Source: Mycoplasma sp. Bg2 (GTDB lineage Bacteria; Bacillota_I; Bacilli_A; Mycoplasmatales; Hepatoplasmataceae). From it: 64,000 bases of DNA. A program made the translations under genes and the position numbers. The stretch lies in the NCBI GenBank assembly GCA_001641225.1, contig LSMY01000001.1, forward strand, positions 29,787-93,786. The letters are read 5' to 3'. Under the pieces are notes generated by a model. It did no database searches. It saw only the letters and a program-made list of their open reading frames with translations, and was not told where the DNA came from. Of the stretch, positions 9,227-21,794 are shown piece by piece. The number at the start of each line of letters is the position of its first letter. Within the stretch, counting starts at the first letter, position 1.

Positions 9227-11062
9227 TTACTGCTTAACGAGCTCATAAACTTCTAGTTTATCACCCACAAGAAAATCATTATAATCACGAATAGAAATTC
9301 CACATTCTTTTCCTGTAGTTACTTCTTTTACATGTTCTTTCATTACTCTTAAAGAAGCAATTTCTCCTTCAAAGATTAGTTTTTCATTTCTAAATATTTT
9401 GACAATTGTATTTTGAACTATTTTTCCATCTCTTACAATACAACCAGCAATTTTCCCTACTTTTGAAAAAGAAAAAATTTGAATAATTTCTGCACTTCCA
9501 ATTTTATTTTCAAGAAATATATCATCTGCAAGTCCAAGTAATTTTGCTTCAATATCTTCAAATAATTTATAGATAATATCAAAAGAAAATACATTTATTC
9601 CCCGAGATTTAATTTGTTGTTCAAGTCTTTGGGGAATTTTTTGATTAAAAGTATAAATTGAAGCATGAGAAGCATCAGCAAGGGTAATATCAGTATCAGT
9701 GATTTCCCCAACATCTTTTCTTACAATATTAATATCAAATTCATCATTTGAAAAAGATAAAATTTTTGTTTCTAGTGCTTGGAGCACCCCAAGACCATCT
9801 GCTTTCAAGATAATATTGAATTGTTTTTTATTATTATCTAATTTAGCAAATAAATCAATTGCAGAAGGTTTTTCAACTTTTCTTAGCATATTCATTCTAG
9901 CATCATGAATTGTTGACGTGATTTTGTCGGCTTCTTTTGTATCTTTTATTACCACAAATTTAGAACCAACAAGTGGGGCGGCTCCTAAACCATAAAGTTC
10001 AACTGGAGTTCCTGGTTCTGCTTCCAAAACAGGATTTCCAAGATCATTATGCATTGCTTTAATTGTTGCTCTAAAATCATCAATAATAATTGCATCGCCT
10101 TGTTTAATTGTTCCTGTTTGGACCAAAATGGAAACTAAATTTCCTTTTTGTTTATGTAAATTAGATTCAATTACAGATCCGGCACCTAAAATATTAACTG
10201 GTGTTTCTAAATCTAAAATATCTGCTTGTAAAAGTAAAATATCTAATAATTTATCAATATTTTCTTCTTTAAGTGCACTAATTTCAACTGCAGGAACTTG
10301 ACCACCCAAATCTTCAACAACAACACCATGAAGTGCTAAATCATCTTTTACTTTATTTGGATTTGCTCCTGGCATATCCATTTTATTAATTGCCACCACA
10401 ATTGGTACATTAGCTGCAAGGGCATGATCAATTGATTCCTTAGTTTGCGGCATGATAGAGTCATCAGCTGCTACTAAAATAATTGCAACGTCAGTTACCT
10501 TTGAACCATTTGCCCGCATTGCAGTAAAGGCAGCATGTCCAGGGGTATCAATAAAGGTCATACTTTGACCATTATGCTCAATTTGATAAGCCCCAATTGT
10601 TTGGGTAATTCCTCCAGCTTCTTTTGCTGTTAAATTTGATTTACGAATTACATCAAGTAAGGTGGTTTTTCCATGGTCAACATGACCCATGATGGTATAA
10701 ACGGGAGTTCTTTTTTGAACATGTGCTTCTACTGGTCAATCTGTTTTTTTCCGTAGTAATTTAGTAATTTTTAAAACTACATTTTCAGCAGAAACATCAT
10801 CAACTTTTTCAAAATCAAAGTTTTTATGCAAAGCAATTTCAGCAACTTGTTCATCATCTAAAATATGATCAATCCCCATGTTAATTCCCAAAAATATTGC
10901 TAGGTTATTAGGATTTTCATGAATTAATTCCGCAACTTCATAAAGTCTTGTATCTGTTCCAAAATAAAGTTTATTATTTTCAAATCTTAATTTATCAACA
11001 AAAAAATCTGAAAGATTAAACTCGACTCGATGATCATTTTTTTTATTTATTTTTTTTGCCAT
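9227..11062 (-). CDS. infB: Translation initiation factor IF-2
   Basis: 611 residues with a short N-terminal region (about 115 residues, no long charged linker). The GTPase domain has G1 GHVDHGKT (126-133), G3 DTPGH (172-176) and G4 NKMD (226-229). Domains II-IV follow, including the C-terminal fMet-tRNA-binding barrel. IF-2 brings initiator tRNA to the 30S subunit and promotes subunit joining. ATG at 11062 overlaps the end of the rnpM gene by 20 nt. A single TGA codon (Trp109) lies before the GTPase domain. Confidence 0.97.
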
Positions 11063-11327
11063 CTTCTTTTCCCTCCTTTAAAAATAGTTCTAATTCTCTA
11101 ATTGCATTAAGTGAAGATTTTCTTCGGTTTAGTTCTTTTTCTAGTATATGTTTATTTAATACTTTTGTAAGAGAATCTTTATGAATATATATTCCACGTC
11201 CTTGAATATTTTGTTCTCAATCAATTTCTGAATTTTTATTTTTAGTAATTACAATTCTTATTAGTTCTTTCTGAGGATAACGTTTCCCAGAACCAATGTC
11301 TTTTCTATAAATTTTCTCCACTGTCAT
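11043..11327 (-). CDS. rnpM: YlxR/RnpM-family RNase P modulator-like protein
   Basis: 94 residues, not visible as one frame unless TGA is Trp (one codon). It has the family's ELIRIV strand and the QGRGIYI core (YlxR consensus GRGAY) but lacks the N-terminal cysteine pair seen in many homologues. YlxR/RnpM lies between nusA and infB in most Firmicutes and binds RNase P RNA. The gene overlaps the nusA end by 23 nt and the infB start by 20 nt, so all three are translationally coupled. Identification rests on motif plus position. Confidence 0.8.
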
Positions 11328-12693
11328 CACCCTCGAAGTAACCTTCATCATGATCTTCTTCTACTGTTTTTTCTTTATCATCTTGTTCATCAGTTTGTTC
11401 ATCAGTTAAAGGGGCATAACTGTTAAACCCTTCAATATTAAAATCAACTTGAAAATCATCAAGATCATCAGCTTTAAATTCCATTTCTTCAGTCATATCA
11501 ATTACTGAAATAAATTCATCTGGATCGAATGTTTGATTTGGAGTATTATTATTTCTAAATTTTGAAGGTTGTTTAACTATTTTATATTCAATTCCTTCTT
11601 CTTTTGCAGTTTCAATTGTTTTAATATCAAGTTTTACACCAGTTAAAATAGCAGCTAATTTTACATTAATTCCTTTTTTACCTAATGTTGGAAGAAATTC
11701 ACTTTGTTCTACTACAATAATTGCTTCTTTACGATCTTCTGGGCGAAGTTGTGGTTTTCATAAAATTCCAGTTATTTTTGCAGGAAGAACAGCAGCAGCA
11801 ATATATTGCTCTAAATCATCAGAATACTTGATAATATCAATTCTTTCACCTTTTAATTCATCAATAATTGGTTTAATTTTTTGACCTTTAATTCCAATAA
11901 TTGAACCAACTGGATCAACTTCAGCAAGTGAACTAGAAACAGCAACTTTTGTTTTGTGTCCTACTTCTCTTGAAATATTTTCAATTTGAACAACGCCATC
12001 AATTACATCATCAATTTCTTCTTCAAGTAAACCTTTAATAAATTTAGTGGTTGCTCTTGACCCAATGATTTGGGCATCTTTTGCTTCTTTTTCAATTTCA
12101 AGAATACAAATTTTAACCATGTCTCCAATTTCAAAATGATCTTTTGGGGATAACTCTTGGGCTGGGGCAAAAATAGAAACTCCGTCTTTATCAAAAATAA
12201 CATAACCTTTTTCTTTGCTAATTCTTGTTACTTTCGCAGTAATTAAAGTATCTTTTTTATCAATAAATTGATCATATATTTTATGTTTTTCAGCTTCTCT
12301 TATTTTTTGTTGAAATAGTTGTTTAATGTGTTGCAATTTAGTATAAGCAACATCAGCAAAATTAACTGTTTGGATATAAGTATCGCCAACTTTTAACCCT
12401 TCTTCAACAACTTTTGCATCATCAACTGCAATATGAATTAAACGGTTATCTAGTTCTACTTCTTTTACAACTTCATAACTAATTTCAATAGTAATTTTTC
12501 CTGTTTCCAAATCAACTAAAGCAGTAACATTAGCTTCTGGAATTGGGTCTTCTGTATCAAAATTTTTATCTCTTTGAAATGCTTTTACAAAAACATCTTC
12601 CAAAAAATCTTTAATTTCATTGTTGTTTAAGTCCTTTTTCTTTCCTAAGTCTTCAAAAAGTGAAATCAACAACTTTGGATCTTCTTTATTCAT
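11305..12693 (-). CDS. nusA: Transcription elongation/termination factor NusA
   Basis: 462 residues from ATG at 12693, chosen because AAAAGGAGA lies 5 nt before it; an ATG 10 codons upstream has no ribosome-binding site. Domains: N-terminal RNA polymerase-binding domain (about 1-120), S1 domain (about 130-210), and two KH domains, the first including VGSIIGIKGQKIKPI. A long acidic C-terminal tail (from about residue 380) is rich in Asp, Glu and Gln. NusA controls pausing and termination; in M. pneumoniae it bridges RNA polymerase and ribosome. rimP, which usually precedes nusA, is absent here. Confidence 0.93.
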
Positions 12694-12785
12694 AATTCTC
12701 CTTTTCAAAAGAAGAGAGGACATGTGTCCCCTTCTTCCTTTCTATATTCACGTATTTAAATTATACACATAATAAATGTATTTAG

Positions 12786-15700
12786 TTATTCAAAACTAAA
12801 TTTCAATTGACTATCATTTTCAACTTCACCAAGAACCTTTAAAACGCCTAAATCACTGAATTTTTCTTTAATTGTTGCATTTAAAAATGAAGCACGATTC
12901 ATGAAATCAGGAATAGAACTAAACATACGTTCATTTCTTGTTTCAACTAGTTTTGAGGCTACTGCATTTCCAAATCCTTCAATAATTGTAAAAGGTGGAA
13001 TTAGGGCTTTATTTTCAGTATCGACAATTCAATAATTTGTTCTTGATTTAGCAAGTGAGAGTGGAGAAATTTTATAACCACGAGAAAGTAATTCCAAAAC
13101 AATATCATAAGTTCCGGAAATACTTTTTTCTCTTTCACTTGCTTCATAACCTTTTTGTTTTACTTTATCTTGATAAGTTTTAATTACTTCCGGGCTTTCA
13201 AAAAGAGTACTTAAATCTCATTCAGTATCTCTTTTTGTAAAAAATGTAGCATAGTATTCCAATGGATAATTAATTTTATATCAAGCAATTCGGTAAGCCA
13301 TCATTACATAAGCAACAGCATGTGCTTTTGGAAACATATATTTAATTTTTTTACATGATTCAATATATCATTGAGGAACATTATGTTTTGACATAATTTG
13401 TTCTTGTTCTTCGGTAATTGATTGTCCTTTACGGACTTGTTCCATAATTTTAAAAGCAACTAAATTATCAATTTTTTTAGAAATTAGATAAACCATAATA
13501 TCATCACGTACAGAAATAACTTCTGATAGAACTGCTTTTTTAGAATCAATTACATCCTTAGCATTTTTAATTCAAACATCAGTGCCATGAGAAAGCCCGG
13601 ATATTCTTACTAAATCTGAAAATGATTGTGGTTTTGCATGATGAACTAAACTACGAACAAATGTGGTTCCAAATTCAGGAAGTCCAATAATTCCAAGATC
13701 TTCTCCGGTGTAATTTTCAATAATATTTAAAACATTATTATTTTTAAATAAAGAAATTACTTCTGGATCATTCATTGGAATAGTATGCGGGTCTATTTTA
13801 GTTAAGTTTTGTAACATCCGGATTGAAGAAGGGTCAAGATGCCCTAAAAAATCCAATTTTAAAACATTATCATGAAAGGAATGGTAATCAAAGTGAGTTG
13901 TAATTGAGGCTGTTTCATCATTTCCAGGGTAATTTATTGGAGTAAAATCTTCAACATCAAATTCATTGGGAATAACAATTAATCCACCTGGATGTTGACC
14001 AGTTGTTCTTTTAACTCCTTCAACACGATAAGCTAAATAATTAATATCAGAAGGAGTAAATTCTTGTTCTTTACCCATTTGTTCAATATATTTTCTTACA
14101 TAACCATAGGCAGTTTTGTTTGCAACAGTGGAAATTGTTCCCGCTCTAAAAACATTTTTTTCTCCTAGTTTATGTTTAATAAACTGGTGAATATTTGCTT
14201 GGTGTTCTCTTGAGAAATTTAAATCAATATCAGGCACTTTATCAGCATTAAAACCCAGAAAGGTTTCAAAGGGAATATTTTGCCCTTCACCATGCATCAT
14301 TTCCCCACATTTTGGACATTTTTTATCTTTAAGATCAAAACCACTATCAGTTCCGCCGGCAAATTCATGATATTGGCAATTACTACAAAGATAATGAGCG
14401 GGAAGGGGATTTACTTCGGTAATTTCAGATAAAGTTGCTGCAATTGAAGAGCCGACAGAACCACGAGATCCAACTAGATAACCATCTTCAAGTGATTTTC
14501 TAACAGCAATGGAAGAAAGATAATAAATAATTCCAAACCCATGTTTTTTAATGGCCGCCATTTCTTGATCAATTCTTTTTTGAATTAAAGGGTTTACATT
14601 ATCTCCATAAAGTTTTTTAGTATTTTCTTTTACTAATGCAGTAAATTCTTCATCAGCTTCTGGAATGCGCGGTGTATAAAGTTTATCTTTTAAAGGCTGA
14701 CATTGGTCAATCATTGCTGCTAATTTAATGGAATTATCAACAACAATTTCTTTTGCAAGTTCTTCACCTAAAATAGGAATAAATTCATCAAGCATTTCTG
14801 TTGTAGATTTTAAATTTTGATCAGGATTTATTGCATGAGGATTTTTTCAGTTATATAAAGGATGCCGACTGTTTTTTAACCCGGGACTTCCAATATAAAT
14901 GTCTCTTATTAGTTTGTCTTCTGGTTTTGCATAATGAACATCTCCAGTTGCAACCACCATTACATGATTATCTTTTCCTAGTTGGACTAATTTTTTAATA
15001 AAAAGTTCAATATTTTCTTTAGAATACATTCCTCTGGTTGTCAAAAAAGAATAAGCGCTTGGTGGAAAAACTTCAATATAATCATAAAATTTAACAATCT
15101 TATCAAGGTTTTTTGAATCATAAAGCATTGCTTCAAAAAGCATTCCTTTAGTACAACCAGAACCAATTAATAAGTTTTTACGATTTTCTGGTTTAAGAAG
15201 TACACTTAAAGGTAAATTAGATTGTTTTTTTCTAATATTAGTATTAAAAAATGTTGTGTTTGCAGCAGAAACCAATTTATAAAGAGATTTTAAGCCCACT
15301 TGATTTTTTGCGAGAACAGTAACATGATTTCTAAAAATAAAATCATTTATAGGAATATCCGGACCATTTAATTGCTCAAGATTTCTAATATCTAGTTGAA
15401 AGATTTTTTGGAGTAAATTTTCAAAAGTTTTTGCAAGTACTTCTGCATCATAATCTGCCCGGTGAGCAATTTGTTCATCATAATTAATAGTTTCATTTCT
15501 TGCAAGAGTTCCTAAACGGTGGTTTTTAGCTCGTGGATGAATTAACCAAGATATTTTCATGGAATCAATAATTGGGTTTTTAACTTCGCCAAAGCCATAC
15601 CGATGATAAAATGAATTAAGAAAACTGTAATCAAAGGTTGCATTATGGGCAACTAAAATTGCATCACCAAAAAAATCAATAATTTTTGGAAGAGCTTCTT

Positions 15701-17072
15701 CAATTGAGCAAGCATCAACCACCATTTCATTAGTAATTCCGGTAATATTTGTTGTATATTCGGTAATTTCTTTTTCTGGTTTAATAAATAATTGTAAACG
15801 AGCAGTTACATTTCCATCTTTAACTTTAACTCCCCCAAATTCAATAATTTCACTGACTAAGGGTGAAAGTGAAGTGGTTTCTAAATCAAAAAAGACCATT
15901 TCAGCATCAATTAGTAATTCGCTCCGTGGATTTATGACTATCTTAGTATATAAATCATCATAAACATCAAATTCAACCCCAAAAATAACTTTAAAGTCCT
16001 TGCTTATTGCATGTGCTCCATCTGGATGAGATTGGGCAGAATTATGATCAACAATAGCAATTGTATCAATCCCAAAGTCTTGTGCAATAGTTTTATAATC
16101 ATTTACTTCATTTGCTCCATCCATAACGGACATTTTAGTATGAACATGAAGTTCTTTTCTTTTTTTAGTTGCCTTTGTATCTTGATAAATAATTTCCACA
16201 TCTTTTTGTTCTAAAAATTGATATTTACCATTAGAAGATATTTCCATTGCTCGAGCATAGTTGTTATATTTATAAGTTCCATACATTCTCACATAGGAAC
16301 CTTTAATAATGTCACTAAAATCAGTTTTAGGACCAAATGCAGTTATATTTACAGCTTGATTCCCTTTTGCTAAAGAAAACTTATAAATATAACTTCCTTC
16401 TCTTCTTGTTTGTTTAGTTTCTTTGGCAAATACTTTACCTTCAAAGTAAATATTTTCTTGTTCATTAGGATCTAGTGGCTTTACTAGTTTTGTGCCTTCA
16501 TAAGGTTGTTTTGCAATATTGTTACTATTTATTAAAGAATGTGCAGTAATTGCATTTTTATGTTTTAAAACAATTTCTTTTTTCTTTTCAATTGTTTCTT
16601 CATCTAAAATAATTTTTAAATCTTTATTAATCAAAGAAAAATGATGTAATAAAACATTTAATTTACCTTCTACTGGAAGTAATTTATTAAATAACAAGTC
16701 ATTAGAAATTTTTAAGTAGTAAAAGTCGTTTTCTTTTACTAACTCCATATTTGCAATATTGGAATCAGAAACTAAAAAGCTGATAATAGTTGTAACAAAT
16801 TCATATAATTCATAAGTTTCATGTTCAATTGTGTAGTTTTCAATATAAAAATTTGAAATATTAAATTGACATGAAGGAATTAAGTTTGGTTTTGTTAAAG
16901 CAACACAAATATTTTCAATATCTGTTGGGGTTAGCATTACATTATTAACCTTTACATAAACCCTAATTGCTGGTTGTTCATTAGCAATAAAATAAACTGC
17001 TCTTGATAAAGACAGTTTATTTCTTGTTTCTTCTGGTAAATTTAAAAATTCGAAAAAAGTTTCTTTACTCAT
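12786..17072 (-). CDS. polC: DNA polymerase III alpha subunit, PolC type
   Basis: 1428 residues, typical of PolC. In order: N-terminal domain; OB domain around 205-290; PHP domain split by the exonuclease (KELHVHTK at 306-313); proofreading exonuclease starting FFDLETT (394-400); zinc finger with Cys896, 899, 919 and 922; polymerase palm with PDIDLNF (947-953), which holds catalytic aspartates; and a C-terminal HhH/duplex-binding region. It is the main replicative polymerase of low-GC Gram-positive bacteria. A -10 box lies 9 nt before ATG, so the mRNA may be nearly leaderless. proS, often between rseP and polC, is missing. Confidence 0.97.
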
Positions 17073-17081
17073 AATGAAATA

Positions 17082-17087
17082 ATTATA
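17082..17087 (-). promoter_or_regulatory. -10 box of polC, near-leaderless start
   Basis: TATAAT on the minus strand ends 9 nt before the polC ATG, which places the likely transcription start within about 3 nt of the start codon. No Shine-Dalgarno sequence is present. Confidence 0.5.
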
Positions 17088-17126
17088 TATAGTAATAAGA
17101 TAAATAGTTATGTAAACTTTAAGAAG

Positions 17127-18605
17127 TTAAACTCCAATAAACATTCCACCAATTAGAACAATAAAGAACAATGCAATTCCAATTTTAAACACAAGTGATG
17201 TTGTTTTTTGAGAAATTGGTTTCTTTTTAATTCCTTCATAAGCATATTCAAAAGCATGTCAACCATCTAGTGGTGGGAAAGGTAAAATATTAAAAACAAT
17301 CATCAAGTAAGACATTCAAACAAACATTACAAAAGTGATATTTCCTCATCATAGTCCAGCCGTTGCAGTAACAATATGTTGATTATTTGCATACATATAA
17401 GGTGTTGTAGGATCAAGTACTAATCCAAAGGTAATAAGATCAAAAAGAACAATAACTCCTTTTCAAAGGTAAATAAATGAATCTTCTAAAGAAATATAAA
17501 TAGATTTACCAAAACCAGGACGTTGATAATCTTCTATTACTCCAAACATAGATGTATTATAAGGAACAATAGTAGTTCCATCTTTATATGCAACCGGGAA
17601 GGCAATGGTACTTCCTACAGCCGCCTCTTCTTTATCAGGTTTAGGAGGGCGAAGAGAGAAATTAGAAGCTGTTTCTACAGGAACAAATGAGGAAGTTTGT
17701 TGAACTTCGGGATATTTTTCATAATCAGTAGCAGAATATATTCAAAATACTTCTATTGGTTTTCCTGCAAATGTTTTCATAGGAAGCAGGGCCATCTTAT
17801 CAAAATCAAATGTTTTAGGTCCTTCTTTAGTATCTCAAGCAGGAACAAGATCACCTTCAAAATCATATACAGTTTCAGTTTCAATATAAGATAACCCTAA
17901 ATCTTTTTCGATTAAATCAATTGGTCCATCTTCCAATTTAAGAGCAGAAGTTGTTTTTTGTATTTCTTCATAATATTCATTTCCACTTTTTTTATCAGTT
18001 TCTTCAGTTTGATTTTGAAGAGCAATTTCTGGATCACCACTTTTTTTACCATCAATTGTATGAATTGGTTTGGCTTTAATAGAACCGCCTACATATGTTG
18101 TTGCAACATAAGGAGTAATATACATGCTATTATCATCCATTTTTTTACCTGCTGAAGCATAAGTTACAAAAAGCACTGCTCAAAGCATAAAAAAGTTCAT
18201 GGTAACACCCATACAAGCAAATCAAACTTTTCTTGGTGAACTAACTTTATCAATTGTTGGTTTTTCAAGTCAATTAACACTTTGATCAAACCCTTTCAAT
18301 TGTTTTTTAAGACTAACTGCTTGTTGTGGAGTTAACTCCATTGTTTTTAATTTTTCAAGTCCTTGGACAATTTCATCACTTAAAACAGAAACATATCCTC
18401 CAAAGGGAAGAGCACGAAGTGAATAAGCGGTGTCACCGACTTTTTTTTGATAAATTACTGGTCCAAAACCAATAGCAAATTCAACTACAGTGGCATTATT
18501 ATATTTTGCAACCATAAAATGGCCAAGTTCATGCACAAAAGTCATGACTTCTATTAGAATAAGAAATATTATAAAGAGTGCGAATATTATTCAAAAAGTT
18601 AACAT
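17127..18605 (-). CDS. rseP: Site-2 intramembrane metalloprotease, RseP/RasP family
   Basis: 492 residues. The first helix carries the zinc motif HELGH (25-29). A later helix carries NILPFPPLDG, the conserved NxxPxPxLDG third zinc-ligand motif. Between them lies an unusually long charged extracytoplasmic region (about 110-400) where a PDZ domain is normally found. The enzyme cleaves membrane-bound substrates such as anti-sigma factors or signal-peptide remnants; mycoplasma substrates are unknown. It follows cdsA, as in Firmicutes, and precedes polC. Confidence 0.9.
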
Positions 18606-18620
18606 TGTTTTAATTTAGTT

Positions 18621-19577
18621 TTATGTAATGGCTGAAAACAGCAATAATAGTAGAGTTCCTGTTGAAAAAGCTACAATATGTGAATCAACCCTATCTAACA
18701 TTCCCCCATGTCCTGGAAGTAAATTAGAGTAGTCTTTTTTATTATACAATCTTTTAATTTTAGAAAAAAGCAAATCTCCAAAAGGGGCAATTAGAGCTAC
18801 AATAATTGCAATTGCCACAAAAGCAGAACTGCTAACTATTTCTATTTTACCTTGAGGATTTGGACGGCTTAAAATATTACCACTATCTCCAATAGCAAGA
18901 GAATAAATAAGTGCCCAAATTATTCCAAGTCCAATTCCAAAAAGATATCCAATATAAAGTCCTTCTTTAGTTTTATTTGGAGATGTTTTGGGAAATGCTG
19001 GAGTTTTGCCAAATTTTTTTCCACCAAGATAAGCAAAAGTGTCCGTACAAACAGTAATTAGAATAAACATAAAGGTTACTGGCCAACCTCACTTAGTATT
19101 TGTGTAAAAAAGTGAAAGGAAAAAAACTGAAAGTAAAAATAAAATTCCAATATAAACAAATCAATTATTTCATTTTTCTTTATAGAGAAAGCAAATAAAG
19201 GCATTTACTGCAGCAATCACTAAGAGGAAGCCAAAATAAATTCCGATATTATTATGCATTCCCCCAAGTAAAATACTTAAACAATACCAAAGATAAAGTA
19301 ACCCAATAAGAAATTCATTAGTAATGAAAAAAGTTAATGTCTTATAAATATCTTTTGATTTAGGAAATATAAAATTAGTAATTTCATAAATTCCATATAT
19401 TAATCCAATAGCTAACCCAGCTAGAAAAAAATATTGATAATTTAAAACTCAAGGATGTGTAGTTGAATTTAATCCACCCAAAACAAAAAAAGGAATAACA
19501 AAAAGAAGAATTAATACTGATGTCAATCCTCGATAATTTTTATTTTTTGTTAAATTTTCCTCTTTTATAGCGGTCAC
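18621..19577 (-). CDS. cdsA: Phosphatidate cytidylyltransferase (CDP-diglyceride synthetase)
   Basis: 318 residues with about eight membrane helices. The C-terminal family signature is clear: KIKRLYNKKDYSNLLPGHGG followed by LDRVDS. It makes CDP-diacylglycerol from phosphatidate and CTP for phospholipid synthesis. The start is GTG at 19577, the only start-like codon directly after the in-frame stop upstream. It begins 3 nt after the frr stop. The isoprenoid gene uppS, usual between frr and cdsA, is absent, in keeping with a wall-less cell. Confidence 0.93.
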
Positions 19578-19580
19578 GTG

Positions 19581-20123
19581 TTAAATTGTTTCTAATTGAT
19601 CTTGTTTTTCTTTTAATAGTTTTTCAATTTTATGATTTGCATGATCAACAAGTTCTTGTACTTGCTCTTTAACCATGTCTTCTTCATTTTCACTAGGATT
19701 AGTATTATCAGATTTTCTTAAGGCTTCATGTCTAATATTTCTTACAGCAACTTTAGCATTTTCTGCAATTACTTTTGCTTCTTTAGAAAATACTTTTCTG
19801 TTTTCTAAAGTAAGTGCTGGAATAGCAATTCTAATAAAATCGCCTTCAATAACTGGATTTAATCCTAAGTTAGCTTCTGAAATTGCTTTTACAATTTTAA
19901 CACTTGCTGTTTTATCAAATGGAGTAACAATTAATTGCCCGGCATCTGGTGCTTTAATGTTTGAAATTTGGGTAATTAGAGTTGGTGTATCATAGTAATC
20001 AACCATAATATGAGAAATTATTCCAGGATGAGCACCCATTGCTCTAATTGTTCCTAGTTCTCCTTTATAACTTTCTAAAGTTTTATCTATTTTATCTTTT
20101 GCAAGTTCAATATAATCATTCAT
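19581..20123 (-). CDS. frr: Ribosome recycling factor
   Basis: 180 residues, close to the usual 185. It shows the two-domain RRF pattern, a three-helix bundle with RKSDNTNPSENEEDMVKEQV-type conserved segment near the C-terminus. With EF-G it splits post-termination ribosomes. It follows pyrH by 3 nt in the conserved tsf-pyrH-frr-cdsA order. Confidence 0.97.
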   Translation of the reverse strand: MNDYIELAKDKIDKTLESYKGELGTIRAMGAHPGIISHIMVDYYDTPTLITQISNIKAPDAGQLIVTPFDKTASVKIVKAISEANLGLNPVIEGDFIRIAIPALTLENRKVFSKEAKVIAENAKVAVRNIRHEALRKSDNTNPSENEEDMVKEQVQELVDHANHKIEKLLKEKQDQLETI

Positions 20124-20126
20124 TTT

Positions 20127-20849
20127 TTATTCCTTAATAATTGTCTTTTTAGTTTTAATATCTTTGTATAAATTAATTATATTATTAGTTGTATTCATAT
20201 TGAATAATAATATATCAATTCCTTTTCCTTCAAGTAGTTCCATTGCTTCATGATCTACTACTTTTAGGTCTTTATTTACTACTTCTTCAAAAGTAATTTG
20301 TTCAATAAATTTAGCATCTTTATTTATTCTTGGATTTGAGGTATAAATTCCATCAACTCCATTTTTAGCCATTAAAATTGCATTTGCATTAATATCAATA
20401 GCTCTTTCAGCTGCAGCAGTGTCGGTAGATACATAAGGTCTACCAGTTCCACCTCCAAAGATAACTACTGTTCCTTTTTCAAGGGCTGCAATTGCAGCTA
20501 GAGCATTTGTTTTTGAAACTACATTATCAATTGCAAAAGAATTTTGTAAAATTGCTTTTACTCCATTAGCATTAAAAAATGTAGTAATTAAAATTGCATT
20601 TATAGTTGTGGCGAGCATCCCCATATAATCGGCAGGAGCAGTATCTTTGCCCATTCCAAGTTCTTCAGAAATATCTCCCCTGAAGATATTTCCACCACCA
20701 ATTACAATTCCAATTTGGACATGATAATCATTTTGCAAACACTGTACTTGATTTAAAATATTAATCAAAATTTCTTTTGAAATTGAAGATTTTGAATTTG
20801 AAAGCGCTTCACCTGATAGTTTTAATATAATTCTTTTATAATTTTCCAT
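20127..20849 (-). CDS. pyrH: Uridylate kinase
   Basis: 240 residues. The start YKRIILKLSGEAL and the central IGIVIGGGNIFRG are diagnostic of bacterial UMP kinase, as is FGGGTGRPYVSTDTAAAERA. It phosphorylates UMP to UDP and is the entry point for pyrimidine nucleotides; PyrG (42419) acts later to make CTP. It is co-directional with tsf (55 nt upstream) and frr (3 nt downstream). Confidence 0.97.
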   Translation of the reverse strand: MENYKRIILKLSGEALSNSKSSISKEILINILNQVQCLQNDYHVQIGIVIGGGNIFRGDISEELGMGKDTAPADYMGMLATTINAILITTFFNANGVKAILQNSFAIDNVVSKTNALAAIAALEKGTVVIFGGGTGRPYVSTDTAAAERAIDINANAILMAKNGVDGIYTSNPRINKDAKFIEQITFEEVVNKDLKVVDHEAMELLEGKGIDILLFNMNTTNNIINLYKDIKTKKTIIKE

Positions 20850-20904
20850 TTATTACTTCTTTACAATTTTACAAAAATAAAAAGCATAACATGCTTTTTA
20901 TTTC

Positions 20905-21786
20905 TTATTTTTTTGCTGATGCAAGTTGAGCTGCAACTTCATCTGCAAAATTATTATCGGCTTTTTGAATTCCTTCACCAACTTCATAGCGGATAAATTT
21001 ATCAATTTTTCCTTGTCCTTGTAAATCTTTTACTTTTTTAGAAGGATCTTTTACAAAGGGCTGTTCTAATAAGATTAATTCACCAAGAGTTTTGTTTACT
21101 TTACCGCGAATAATTCCTTCTTGAACTTTTTCGGGTTTACTAGCAAGAGTATCTTTTAAAAGTTCTTTTGCAAGTGCAGTTTCTTTTGCTTTTGTTTCTT
21201 TTGAAATATCTTCCATAGAAAGGAATTGAGGTGACATTGCTGCAACATGCATGGCAATATCTCTAAGCAATGAACTTTCCATTTTGGTTCCAATAACAAT
21301 TGCTCCTATTTTTGAATTTGAATGCACATAGAAACCAACACTTTGATCTTTTAAATTAAAGATAGCAAATCTTCTTAAGCTAATTTTTTCACCAATTGTA
21401 GAAGTTAATTCTGCAATTACTTCAGCAACTGTTCCAGCTGGTGTTTTTAATTCATTTGCTCCTACAAGATCATCACTTTTTAAAGATGAATCTAAAATTG
21501 CAATTGCAATTTGGGCTGCTCCTTTTTTAAAGGCAGCGTTTGAAGCAACAAAATCAGTTTCAGAGTTTATTTCTACAATTACAATCTTTTGAGAATTACT
21601 TACAATAGAAATAATTCCTTCTGCAGCAATACGGCCAGATTTTTTGGCTGCTTTTGCAACCCCATTTTTACGTAATCAATCAATGGCTAAATTGATATCA
21701 TCGTTTGAAGCATCAAGAGCTTTTTTTACATCCATCATGCCTGCTCCGGTCATTTCACGTAGTTTCTTAATATTTTCTATTGACAT
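20905..21786 (-). CDS. tsf: Elongation factor Ts
   Basis: 293 residues. The N-terminal UBA-like helix set begins with IKKLREMTGAGMMDVKKAL, and the EF-Tu contact motif TDFVASN is present. It exchanges GDP on EF-Tu. It begins 8 nt after the rpsB stop and belongs to the rpsB-tsf operon. One Trp in the UBA segment (AIDWLRKNG) is TGA. Confidence 0.97.
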
Positions 21787-21794
21787 TTGTTCTC

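Noticed and set aside
12694..12723. Longer NusA start (ATG at 12723)
   Set aside because: A strong AGGAGA lies between it and ATG 12693, and the normal NusA N-terminus begins at the inner start.
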